Assembly: GCF_900105925.1 (NCBI RefSeq)
Contig: NZ_LT629791.1
Coordinates: 4,062,001 to 4,126,000 of the forward strand
Direction of reading: 5' to 3'
Origin: Jiangella alkaliphila
GTDB taxonomy: Bacteria > Actinomycetota > Actinomycetes > Jiangellales > Jiangellaceae
DNA length: 64,000 nt
Positions 7,809 through 15,085 of this stretch are shown piece after piece. Below the pieces are notes generated by a model that was given only the letters and a program-made list of their open reading frames with translations, was not told the DNA's origin and searched no databases. The position numbers and the translations under genes are program-made. Positions within the stretch are counted from its first letter, which is position 1, and every line of letters starts with the position of its first letter.

Positions 7809-9142
7809 GGGCTCAGGCTAGCTGGCCCCGCGCGCCCCGTCAGTCGTCGTCGTGCCCGGCGACGCCGCGCTTCCAGTAGCCGGTCCCGTGCGCGTCGACC
7901 TCGCCGCGCCGCCAGCTCCGCAGCGGCTTGACGTCGCCCGCCTCGCCGGCCGCGAACAGGAAGGTCCGGCCGGGCCGCGTCACGAGGTCGTCGACGGTCG
8001 CGGCGAGCGCCGACCCCGTCGCCGCGCGGACCAGCGGGTGCACCGGCCGCCGGCGGCGCCGTTAGCGCAGGTCGTCGAGGCCGCAGGTGGGCATCGCGAT
8101 CCAGCCCTCGACGCGGGCCGTCTCGGCCAGTTCCGTCACGACGGCGGCACCGCCGGACCACTCCACGGTCGCGACGGCGGTCTTGTCCGGCTCGGCACTC
8201 AGGTCTACCCCGACGGTGCGCATGCTCATCCGCCCAGACAGCTCTCGGCGGGGCGACGTCAGTGGGCAGGGCGGTGTCGAACGGCGGGATGTCCGTCGTG
8301 ACGTGCCAGACCGAGGTGACGGCCATGCCCTCCGGGATCGGTTCGCCGTCCGCCGCGGCCCGGCTGGCCGCCGCGGCGACCTCGGAGTGGTCGATCTCCA
8401 GCCGGAACGTAGTGCCGCTGGTCGGCAGCAGGACCCGGGCCGGCGACTCCATGCCGTCCATCGCCTCGAGGACGGCCGGGTTGTTGGCGAGGTCACTCGA
8501 CAGCTGCATCCCCAGTCCGGCGGGCGCGGTGAACTCGTACCAGGTCGCGCCGTCGGGCTCGATGCCGTCCAGGGCGGGCTCACCGGCCAGGCGGAGCACC
8601 TCGAACGGCTCGATGAGCAGGCCGTCACCCGCGGCGAGGTCGAGGCCGAGCCCTCCGGACCCCGCTGTCGTCGTCATGTCGACCCACGCCGCCCCGCACG
8701 TCTCCGCCGACGTCCCGTTCCACATGAGCATGGTGGTGTCGGTCGTGATGAAACGGAGCGACTCGTCCCCGGTCATCTCCCCGTCCGAGAGCAGCCCGGC
8801 ATCGGGGAACTCGAGGGTCACCTCGACGTAGCGGGCGTCGAGGTCGAACTGGGACGTCTCCTCGACGAGCGTCGCCCGCTCGGGACCGGAGACCACCTCG
8901 TCGACCTTCTCGTAGCGACCGCGGGTCGCGGCCAGGAACGTCTCGACGTTCTCCCACGGTACGGCGTCCGCGGCGGTGGCCCCGGGCAGCGTCGCCGAGG
9001 CCTGCGCCGTCACGTCGTCGTCGGTGGCGGCGGGCATGGGCGCTCGGCCGCACCCGGTGGCGAGCACCACGAGGACGGCGAGACCGAGCCCGGCACGGGC
9101 CGTCACCCGCGGTGTCACGTATGTTCGACGTTCGGCTGTCAC
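7805..9142 (-). CDS. lipoprotein, probably truncated at its 3' end
   Basis: A GTG start at 9142 gives 445 aa; later GTGs at 9118 and 9106 are possible. A lipobox (VLATGCG) follows the signal peptide at about residue 31. The exported part up to about residue 300 is paralogous to the lipoprotein at 14002-14937: both have PW(E/D)(N/D)V, R-G-x-Y-x-K, EFDLDA-type and C-G-x-x-WVD blocks, and PFD near the end. After the PFDTALP motif (about base 8240) the paralogue's C-terminus with its Cys is missing. The frame instead runs in a wrong phase through the DUF429 and SIP remnants as an Arg-rich tail. Family and function not recognised. Confidence 0.6.
   Translation of the reverse strand: MTAERRTYVTPRVTARAGLGLAVLVVLATGCGRAPMPAATDDDVTAQASATLPGATAADAVPWENVETFLAATRGRYEKVDEVVSGPERATLVEETSQFDLDARYVEVTLEFPDAGLLSDGEMTGDESLRFITTDTTMLMWNGTSAETCGAAWVDMTTTAGSGGLGLDLAAGDGLLIEPFEVLRLAGEPALDGIEPDGATWYEFTAPAGLGMQLSSDLANNPAVLEAMDGMESPARVLLPTSGTTFRLEIDHSEVAAAASRAAADGEPIPEGMAVTSVWHVTTDIPPFDTALPTDVAPPRAVWADEHAHRRGRPECRAGQDRRRDRGVVRRCRRRDGTGRDGPRRGLDRDAHLRPRRPALTAPPAAGAPAGPRGDGVGARRDRRRPRDAARPDLPVRGRRGGRRQAAAELAARRGRRARDRLLEARRRRARRRLTGRAGPASLSP
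7840..8043 (-). pseudogene. remnant: C-terminal end of a siderophore-interacting protein
   Basis: A 67-residue open stretch contains FLFAAGEAGDVKPLR and then GYWKRG, both typical of the C-terminal NAD(P)H-binding end of siderophore-interacting (SIP/ViuB-type) ferric reductases. The FAD-binding N-terminal two thirds is missing, and the helix between the two motifs is shortened. Upstream in the same frame is a TAA and then a fragment of an unrelated family (DUF429). It overlaps, in another frame, the read-through tail of the lipoprotein gene. Most likely a deletion scar. Confidence 0.5.
8062..8223 (-). pseudogene. remnant: N-terminal end of a DUF429 protein
   Basis: 53 codons from an ATG. The opening RTVGVDLSAEPDKTAVATVE is the first beta-strand and Asp motif of DUF429 predicted nucleases, which are normally more than 200 aa. 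After about 30 recognisable residues the similarity stops, and a TAA closes the frame. In the same frame, beyond the TAA, lies the SIP remnant. The fragment starts where similarity of the neighbouring lipoprotein to its paralogue ends (about 8240), which marks a recombination junction. Confidence 0.45.
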
Positions 9143-9196
9143 GAGGGGACTCTAGCGGCAATCCAGCCGCACTGCGCGCGAGTGCGGGCCGCGCGC

Positions 9197-9868
9197 CTAG
9201 GGCTGGTCGAGGAGGCCGTGCTCGTGGGCGAAGACGACGATCTGGACGCGGTCGCGCAGGGTCAGCTTGCGCAGGATCGCGCCCACGTGCGTCTTCACCG
9301 TCGACTCGCTGGCGAAGACCAGGCCGGCGATCTCGGTGTTGGACAGGCCGCGCGCCACCGCGGTGAACACTTCGCGCTCCTTGTCCGTCAGCGACTGGTA
9401 AGCGGCCGGCACCGATGAACGGGACCGGAACTGGCCGTCCAGCAGCGTCGCGAGGTCCTGCGGCGCCAGCACCGCGTTGCCCGCGTACACCGTGCGGATC
9501 GCGTCGCGCAGCTGCAGGGGAGTGGTGTCCTTGAGCAGGAACCCACTGGCGCCGTACCGGATCGCCGTCGCCGCGCGGTCGTCGAGGTTGAAGGTCGTCA
9601 GGACGACGACGCGCACCGGCCGCTCCCGCCGCGCCACCCGGTCGGGCAGGAAGAGCTGCCGGGTCGCCTCGACGCCGTCCATGTCGGGCATCCGGATGTC
9701 CATGAGGACGACGTCGGGGGCGAGCTCGTCGACCAGGCGGACGGCCTCGAGCCCGTCGCCGGCCGAGCCGACGACCGTCATGCCGTCCTGGGCGTCGACG
9801 ATGACGCGGACGCCCTCGCGGAACAGCTCCTGGTCGTCGACCAGGAGCACCCGGATGTCAGCGGTCAT
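9197..9868 (-). CDS. NarL/FixJ-type response regulator
   Basis: 223 aa. The receiver domain is at residues 5-120, with acidic pocket DD at 11-12, phosphoacceptor Asp57 in VVLMDIRMPDMDG and Lys in GFLLKDT. A LuxR-type HTH occupies about 155-215 (LTDKEREVFTAVARGLSNTE, then STVKTHVGAILRKL). It overlaps the sensor kinase gene by 4 bp (ATGA), so they form a co-translated two-component system. It is the last gene of a run that begins with the vanX-like gene. Target genes are not evident; the cell-wall genes upstream are candidates by position only. Confidence 0.93.
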   Translation of the reverse strand: MTADIRVLLVDDQELFREGVRVIVDAQDGMTVVGSAGDGLEAVRLVDELAPDVVLMDIRMPDMDGVEATRQLFLPDRVARRERPVRVVVLTTFNLDDRAATAIRYGASGFLLKDTTPLQLRDAIRTVYAGNAVLAPQDLATLLDGQFRSRSSVPAAYQSLTDKEREVFTAVARGLSNTEIAGLVFASESTVKTHVGAILRKLTLRDRVQIVVFAHEHGLLDQP

Positions 9869-11109
9869 GCGCCGCCCGCCCGCACCGGCACCCAGGCGGT
9901 CGCGGTGAACGTCGCACCGTCACCCTCGTCGCGGCGGCGGACGTCGAGGCGGCCGCCGACGGACTCCAGCCGGCGGCGCATGCCGTCCAGCCCGGCGCCG
10001 CCGGGGGCCGCCGCGAACGGCGACGGCGCGACGACGTTGCGGACTTCGATGCGCAGCTCGCCATCCCAGTGCCGCTCGACCTGGACGGGGGAGTCGCGGC
10101 GGCCGTGCTTGATCGCGTTGGTGAGCATCTCCTGCAGGACGCGGAACGCGACGACCTCCAGCTCGGGCGGCAGCGGCCGCGGCGTCCCGATCTCCGTCGA
10201 CACGACCTCGTGCCCGCTGGCGCGCACGCCGTCGACCAGGGTGTCGAGGCCGGCCGGCTGCGCGGACGGCTGCTGGGTGTCGGCCAGCACCTGCCGGACG
10301 TCGCGCAGCGAGGTCCGCGCCGACGTCGCGATCTTCGCCATGGTCTCCTTCATCGCCTGCGGGTCGGTGTCGTCGAGGTACTGGCCTGACTCGGCCTGCG
10401 CCAGGATCACCGCCAGCGAGTGTCCCACCACATCGTGCACGTCGTTGGCCAGCCGCGCCTGGTCTTCGCGCAGCCGGGCGATCTCGCGGGCCTGCTCGGT
10501 CTCGTGGACGGCGCGCGCGGCGTCCTCCTCGGCGGCCTGCTGCGACTCCTTCGACCGGCGGGCGCGGTCGCCGAACCGCAGCGCCAGCCCGACCAGCCAC
10601 GGCGCGCCGAGCGTCGCCATCCCCATGACGGCGGCGGTGACCTGCCACGTCGTGCTGAGGTCGCGGATGGTGTCGACGACGCTCGCGTTGCCGGCGAGGT
10701 CGGCCAGCCCGCCGAGCCCGCGCGAGTTGACGATGACGGTGATGATCATCGCCGCGACCGGGATCGACAGCGCGCTCAGCCACACCGTCGCCGTGCTGCC
10801 CCAGCGCGCCGTACCGAACGCCACCGCGGCGATCGCCACCTGCACGAGCATGAGGTCGACGCCGGCCAGCAGCTGCAGCCCGCACACCGCCCAGACCAGC
10901 GCGAGCGCGCCGGCCGGCAGCCGGCGGCTCAGCCCGACGGCGGCGGCCGTGCCGACCGCGACGAAGGCCAGCAGGACCCGCGACTCCGGCACCGACCCCG
11001 TCGCCGCCGCCTCGTACAGCCCGATGACCGCGACGACCGCCGCCGCGACGATGTCGGGGACCCAGGCCCGCCAGTCGGAGGTCATGGGCCATGGAACCAC
11101 GCTGGTCAT
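9865..11109 (-). CDS. sensor histidine kinase, HisKA_3 type
   Basis: 414 aa. The N-terminal half has about five to six hydrophobic helices with short loops, i.e. an intramembrane-type sensor. A linker helix precedes the dimerisation motif NDVHDVVGHSLAVI with the phosphorylated His at about residue 228. The HATPase_c domain shows the N box (EMLTNAIKHG) and a Gly-rich GGAGLDGMRRRLE. It pairs with the downstream NarL-type regulator. The start at 11109 gives a 4-bp overlap with the D-Ala ligase stop; an ATG eight codons later (11085) is equally plausible. This HK/RR class differs from VanS/VanR, so involvement in glycopeptide sensing is not implied. Confidence 0.92.
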   Translation of the reverse strand: MTSVVPWPMTSDWRAWVPDIVAAAVVAVIGLYEAAATGSVPESRVLLAFVAVGTAAAVGLSRRLPAGALALVWAVCGLQLLAGVDLMLVQVAIAAVAFGTARWGSTATVWLSALSIPVAAMIITVIVNSRGLGGLADLAGNASVVDTIRDLSTTWQVTAAVMGMATLGAPWLVGLALRFGDRARRSKESQQAAEEDAARAVHETEQAREIARLREDQARLANDVHDVVGHSLAVILAQAESGQYLDDTDPQAMKETMAKIATSARTSLRDVRQVLADTQQPSAQPAGLDTLVDGVRASGHEVVSTEIGTPRPLPPELEVVAFRVLQEMLTNAIKHGRRDSPVQVERHWDGELRIEVRNVVAPSPFAAAPGGAGLDGMRRRLESVGGRLDVRRRDEGDGATFTATAWVPVRAGGA

Positions 11110-12050
11110 CCGAGCACGTCGCGGACGAGCAGGTCGAGCAGCTCGGCGTAGGAGACGCCGGCCGCGGCGAACATCTTCGGCACCTGCGACTGCTCGGTGA
11201 ACCCGGGCATCGTGTTGACCTCGTTGAGCACCGGCCCGTCCGCGGTCAGGAAGAAGTCGATCCGCGCGACACCGGCGCAGCCGAGCGCGTCGAACATCGC
11301 GACGGCGGCGTCCTCCAGCCCCTTGCGCTCGGCGTCGGCCAGTTCAGCGGGGACGCGGAAGTCGGCGCCGCCGCCGTACTTGGTGTCGAAGTCGAACAGC
11401 CCGTCGACGACGATCTCCAGCGCGGGCGCGACGGTGCGCGTCCCGTCCGGCCGCCCGAGCACGGCGACATCGATCTCGCGGCCGGCGACGACGTCCTCGA
11501 CGAGGACGCGGCGGCCGAGCGCGAACGCCTCGTCCAGCGCGGGCCCGAGGTCGCCGGCCGCGCTGGCGAGCGAGACGCCCTGGCTCGACCCCGCGGCGAC
11601 CGGCTTGACGACGACCGGATGGGTCCAGCGGTAGCCGGGCGCCGTCGACGGGGTGAGCAGCAGGCCGGGCGCCGTGGCGATCCCGAGGTCGGCCGCGACC
11701 AGCTTCGTCGCCCACTTGTCCATCGCCAGCGCGCCGGCCAGCACGCCGGACCCGACGTACGGCACGCCGGCCAGTTCGCACAGCGCGGCCAGCGTGCCGT
11801 CCTCGCCGCGCGGCCCGTGCAGGACGGGGACGGCGACGTCGCAGGTCCGCAGCACCTGGATCGCGTCGGCGACGTCGACGGGGCAGCCGTCGGCGCCGCG
11901 CCGCCAGCCGCCGTCGCGGTCGATGGTCAGCCGGACGACGACGTACCCGGCGTCCTCCAGCGCGCCGGCGACGGCGGCCGCCGAGGCCAGCGACACGTCG
12001 TGCTCGCAGTTCCGCCCGCCGCCGATCACCGCCACCCGGGCCGCCGTCAT
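11106..12050 (-). CDS. ddl: D-alanine--D-alanine ligase family protein
   Basis: ATP-grasp ligase of about 314 aa. It joins D-Ala to a second D-Ala or related D-substrate for peptidoglycan precursors in the cytosol. Visible blocks are GGGRNCEHDVSLASA (N-terminal), VLHGPRGEDGTLA, PVVVKPVAAGSSQGVSLA (ATP-grasp lysine) and ARIDFFLT...LNEVNTMPGFTEQS (metal and substrate loop). The omega-loop reads FDFDTKY; Phe where canonical Ddl has Tyr (YDYxAKY) recalls D-Ala-D-Ser ligases such as VanC, but this is only a hint. ATG 12050 was chosen for the GGAG six bases upstream. It is downstream of alr and coupled to the kinase gene. Confidence 0.9.
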   Translation of the reverse strand: MTAARVAVIGGGRNCEHDVSLASAAAVAGALEDAGYVVVRLTIDRDGGWRRGADGCPVDVADAIQVLRTCDVAVPVLHGPRGEDGTLAALCELAGVPYVGSGVLAGALAMDKWATKLVAADLGIATAPGLLLTPSTAPGYRWTHPVVVKPVAAGSSQGVSLASAAGDLGPALDEAFALGRRVLVEDVVAGREIDVAVLGRPDGTRTVAPALEIVVDGLFDFDTKYGGGADFRVPAELADAERKGLEDAAVAMFDALGCAGVARIDFFLTADGPVLNEVNTMPGFTEQSQVPKMFAAAGVSYAELLDLLVRDVLG

Positions 12051-13270
12051 CGGATGCTCCGGGGCACTGTCGCGGTGCTTTTGCAATGAGCACCAATAGG
12101 CACCGGTGCGTATAGGTGCTCATTGCAAGCGGTCTCCCGGGCGATCCGGCGGCCGATGCCGGTGACGATCTCGTGCTCGATCGTCCCGGCCCAGGCCGCC
12201 CAGTCCGCGGTCGTCGGCTCGCCGTCGTCGCCGGGGCCGAACACCGTCGCGATCTCGCCGGGCGGCACCACGTCGTCGCCTAGGTCGATGACCGCCTGGT
12301 CCATCGAGAGCAGCCCGACGAGCGGCCGGCGCCGGCCCCTGACCAGCACCTCGGCCCGTCCGGACGCGGAACGTGGCAGTCCGTCGGCGTAGCCGAGCGG
12401 CAGCAGCCCCAGGTGCGTCGTGGCGGGCGCCGTCCACGCGTGCCCGTACCCGACCGGCGTCCCGGCGCGGATCCGGCGGACCGAGACGACCGGGGCGGTC
12501 AGCGTCAGCGCGGGCCGCAGCCGCACCGTCCGGGACGGGTCGATGCCGGCCAGCCCGGCGCCGATCCGGACCAGCGTGTGGTGCGTGCGCGGGTCGGTGA
12601 GCGTGGCGGCGGTCGCGGCGAGGTGCCGGTGCGCGGGCCGCAGCCCGAGCGCGCGCGTGACCTCGACGCCCCAGGCGAACCGGGTCCGGCCGATCGCGTT
12701 GGACCTGTCGGCGGGGACGTCCGCGCAGGCCAGGTGCCCCATGACGCCGTCGACGCGGAGCTGGCCGCGCTGCTCGGCGAGCCGGGCCGCGCTGCACAGC
12801 CGCGCCCACTCGGCCGGTGGGGCGCCGTCGCGGGCCAGCCCGGTGTCGAGGTGCAGGTGTACGCGAGCGGGCCGCCCGGCGCCCGGCGCCGCCGCGATGA
12901 CGGCCTCCAGGTGCTCGCGGCTCGGCACGGCCAGGTCGACGCCCGCGGCGACGGCGGCCGCGAAGTCCGCGTCGACCGGGTTCAGCCAGCTCAGGATCGG
13001 CGCGCCGATCCCGGCCGCGCGCAGCTCCAGCGCCTCGTCGACGCTGGTGACGCCGAGCCGCGTGGCGCCCGCCGCGAGTGCCGTCCGGGCGACGTCCGCG
13101 GCGCCGTGCCCGAACCCGTCCGCCTTGACGACCGCCATCAGGGCCGAGCCGGGCGCGTGGGCCGCGATCGTCCGCGTGTTGGCGGCGACGGCCGCGAGGT
13201 CGGCGGTGAGTGTGGGGCGGCTGGTCACGGCGGCGGTCCGCGGGCGCGCGTCGATCGTCGCCGCGCTCAT
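12047..13270 (-). CDS. alr: alanine racemase family protein (PLP, fold III)
   Basis: 407 aa from ATG 13270, which overlaps the vanX-like stop (ATGA). It interconverts L- and D-alanine, or possibly serine. The PLP-binding Lys49 lies in AVVKADGFGHG. The C-terminal beta-domain has GYGHAWTAP, LPLGYADGLPR with the catalytic region, and SMDQAVIDLG. Alr domains normally end near GIGRRIARE; here about 22 extra residues follow because the frame runs through a 48-bp palindrome and overlaps the start of ddl. Position between a D-Ala-D-Ala dipeptidase and a ligase suggests it supplies the D-amino acid for the ligase. Confidence 0.9.
   Translation of the reverse strand: MSAATIDARPRTAAVTSRPTLTADLAAVAANTRTIAAHAPGSALMAVVKADGFGHGAADVARTALAAGATRLGVTSVDEALELRAAGIGAPILSWLNPVDADFAAAVAAGVDLAVPSREHLEAVIAAAPGAGRPARVHLHLDTGLARDGAPPAEWARLCSAARLAEQRGQLRVDGVMGHLACADVPADRSNAIGRTRFAWGVEVTRALGLRPAHRHLAATAATLTDPRTHHTLVRIGAGLAGIDPSRTVRLRPALTLTAPVVSVRRIRAGTPVGYGHAWTAPATTHLGLLPLGYADGLPRSASGRAEVLVRGRRRPLVGLLSMDQAVIDLGDDVVPPGEIATVFGPGDDGEPTTADWAAWAGTIEHEIVTGIGRRIARETACNEHLYAPVPIGAHCKSTATVPRSIR
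12081..12128. repeat. 48-bp near-perfect palindrome between alr and ddl
   Basis: Two 24-base arms with no loop. The outer 14 bases (TTGCAATGAGCACC and its complement) are perfect and the centre is CACCGGTG. Only two positions per arm mismatch. It lies within the last codons of the alr frame, 31 bp upstream of the ddl start, and so is translated as an atypical C-terminal tail. It could be an operator, an RNA hairpin insulating ddl, or an inserted repetitive palindrome. Confidence 0.8.
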
Positions 13271-13908
13271 GCCGCCACCAGGTGCGCGCCGATCGGCCCG
13301 TAGAGCGCGGCCGGCGCGCCGATCGTCAGCGCCCAGTAGCGGTCGCCGTAGCTCCAGTGCCACCACTCCGTCGGGTAGTTCACCAGCCCGACCGAGCCGA
13401 GCACGTCGGCGAGCAGAGCGCGGTACACGCGCGCCTCCGGGCTGACGTTCGTGGCGGCGAAGTAGCAGGCGCCGTCGCTCTGCTCAGGTGTGGCGTCGAT
13501 CGGGGTGCCGAGGTCCAGCTCCCGCCCGTCGCGGCCGACCAGCGTGAGGTCGACCGCCGCGCCCGCGACGTGCGGCGCGACCCCGACGGGTGCGACGAAC
13601 CGGCTGGTCAGACGTTCGAGCTCGGCGAGGTCGTGGACGAGGGAGGGGTCGACGGCGGACAGCTCGGCGGCGTAGCGGGCGATGATCGCGCGCTGGTCGG
13701 CGATGCTGCGGTGCCCCTCGACCACCCGCAGCTCGACGCCGTCGGGCAGCCGGTCGCGGGCCAGGAGCAGCCGCTGGGCGAGCGACACCCGCACCCGCGC
13801 GCGGGCCGAGCCGAACGGTGCGGTGAGCTCGACCAGCGGCTCGCCCTCGTCCTCGACAGGGATCGCGGCGACTCGCGGGTCGGACAGGAGGATCGTCATG
13901 TCCATCAC
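13267..13908 (-). CDS. VanX/VanY-like D-Ala-D-Ala dipeptidase (peptidase M15)
   Basis: 213 aa, with GTG 13908 or ATG 13905 as start. The zinc-site motif appears as APHVAGAAVD (HxxGxAxD), and the catalytic Glu plus third zinc ligand as EWWHWSYGDRYW, as in M15D/VanX dipeptidases. An upstream VEGHRSIADQ segment matches the usual GYRS-type substrate loop. VanX-type enzymes hydrolyse D-Ala-D-Ala, either to remove the glycopeptide target or to recycle peptidoglycan fragments. No signal peptide is seen, consistent with a cytosolic VanX role. It is first in the dipeptidase-racemase-ligase set, co-translated with alr. Confidence 0.85.
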   Translation of the reverse strand: MMDMTILLSDPRVAAIPVEDEGEPLVELTAPFGSARARVRVSLAQRLLLARDRLPDGVELRVVEGHRSIADQRAIIARYAAELSAVDPSLVHDLAELERLTSRFVAPVGVAPHVAGAAVDLTLVGRDGRELDLGTPIDATPEQSDGACYFAATNVSPEARVYRALLADVLGSVGLVNYPTEWWHWSYGDRYWALTIGAPAALYGPIGAHLVAA

Positions 13909-14001
13909 GCTAGGAATCGCGGCCGGTACCCGGCCTCCACCTGAGGTGCCGGACCGCTGTCCCCGAGGACGAGATCCCTGGCCCCGAGGTCCGGGGGCTG
14001 G

Positions 14002-14937
14002 TCAAGCCTCCCTGTCCTGGTCGATGCAGGTAGCGTCGGCGATCTCTGGGGGCAGGCGGATGTCGAACGGTCGCTCGTCGGAGACGGGGACGATCCAGGT
14101 GACCGTCATGCCGTCACCCTCTGGGATGTCTTCTCCTGCGGCCGCCTCCAGTACATCGGTGAGGTCGATGGTCACCTGCAGCGGCCCGCTGTCTGCCGGC
14201 AGCAGGACGTCGGCGATGGTCTCGATGTCCGCCATGGCGGACATGGCGTCCGGTGCGTCGAGGAAGCCGCCCTGCGGGCTGAGCCGAGCCGCCGGGATCG
14301 CCACTTCGTAGTGGCTGCCGTCTGGTGAGGTGGCCACGTGGCGTGGCTCGCCGCTCACGTGGTTCAGGACTCCGAGCGGCTCCGCCACCCGGAGGTCGGT
14401 CGCCTGGAAAGCCGGTGCGAGCACGGAATCGGACGAGAAGTCGGTCACATCGACCCAGTCCGTCCCACATGCATCGCGGAGGGCTGCGTTCCGCATGATC
14501 GTCACCGAGTCCGTGTAGACGAACTGGAGCATGCCGTTGCCGAGGCCGCCGGGCACAGAGTCCTCAGGGACCAGTCCTGCCGGGATGGTGAGGGTACGGT
14601 CGAGATAGGAAGCGTCGAGGTCGAACTCGACCGACTCCCGGATGGTGGCCGTGACGCCGCCGACTCTGATCTCAGTGAACTTTCGGTATGAACCGCGACG
14701 GGTCGCGAGGTGCGTCGCCACGTCGTCCCACGGCACGACGGACTGCGTCTGTGTGACGGCCGGGGGAGACGTGCTCGACTCGTCGGAAGATGCCTCGCCG
14801 TCGGTCGCCGAGTCCTCCTGGCCACTGCCACTGCCACAGGCGCTGGCGGCGACGGCCACTGCGACGAGTGCGGCGAGACCGAGCAGGAGCCGGGCGGATC
14901 TGCCCGGTATGCGGCTGATCACCTGGTTTGCGATCAC
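14002..14937 (-). CDS. lipoprotein of unrecognised family
   Basis: 311 aa. The signal peptide with lipobox AVAASACGSG (Cys at about 34) is followed by an Asp/Ser-rich linker. The exported domain is paralogous to the lipoprotein at 7805-9142: VVPWDDVATHLATRRGSYRK, SVEFDLDASYLDRTL, DACGTDWVDV and a final PFDIRLPPEIADATC. Two conserved Cys (in ACGTDW and at the end) may form a disulphide. No family was recognised. An IS1380 element is inserted 13 bp upstream of its start codon, with its CTTAG site at 14946-14950, so the native promoter is probably separated from the gene. Confidence 0.75.
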   Translation of the reverse strand: MIANQVISRIPGRSARLLLGLAALVAVAVAASACGSGSGQEDSATDGEASSDESSTSPPAVTQTQSVVPWDDVATHLATRRGSYRKFTEIRVGGVTATIRESVEFDLDASYLDRTLTIPAGLVPEDSVPGGLGNGMLQFVYTDSVTIMRNAALRDACGTDWVDVTDFSSDSVLAPAFQATDLRVAEPLGVLNHVSGEPRHVATSPDGSHYEVAIPAARLSPQGGFLDAPDAMSAMADIETIADVLLPADSGPLQVTIDLTDVLEAAAGEDIPEGDGMTVTWIVPVSDERPFDIRLPPEIADATCIDQDREA

Positions 14938-15085
14938 GCGGTGACCTTAGCCTCGATCCACCGACCAGCTTGGTGACGTCGTCTGGTTTCAGGCGAGGTG
15001 GTTGTGATCACGTTGGGTGTGAGTGAGTTGCCGGTCTGCCCGGCTTTCCACTGGGGTTCCTTCTCGTGCCGGCGGGGGCTGGTGG

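Noticed and set aside
9197-11109. Calling the two-component system VanR/VanS
   Set aside because: The regulator has a LuxR-type HTH and the kinase is HisKA_3; VanR/VanS are OmpR- and HisKA-type. Only the neighbouring enzymes suggest a van-like role.
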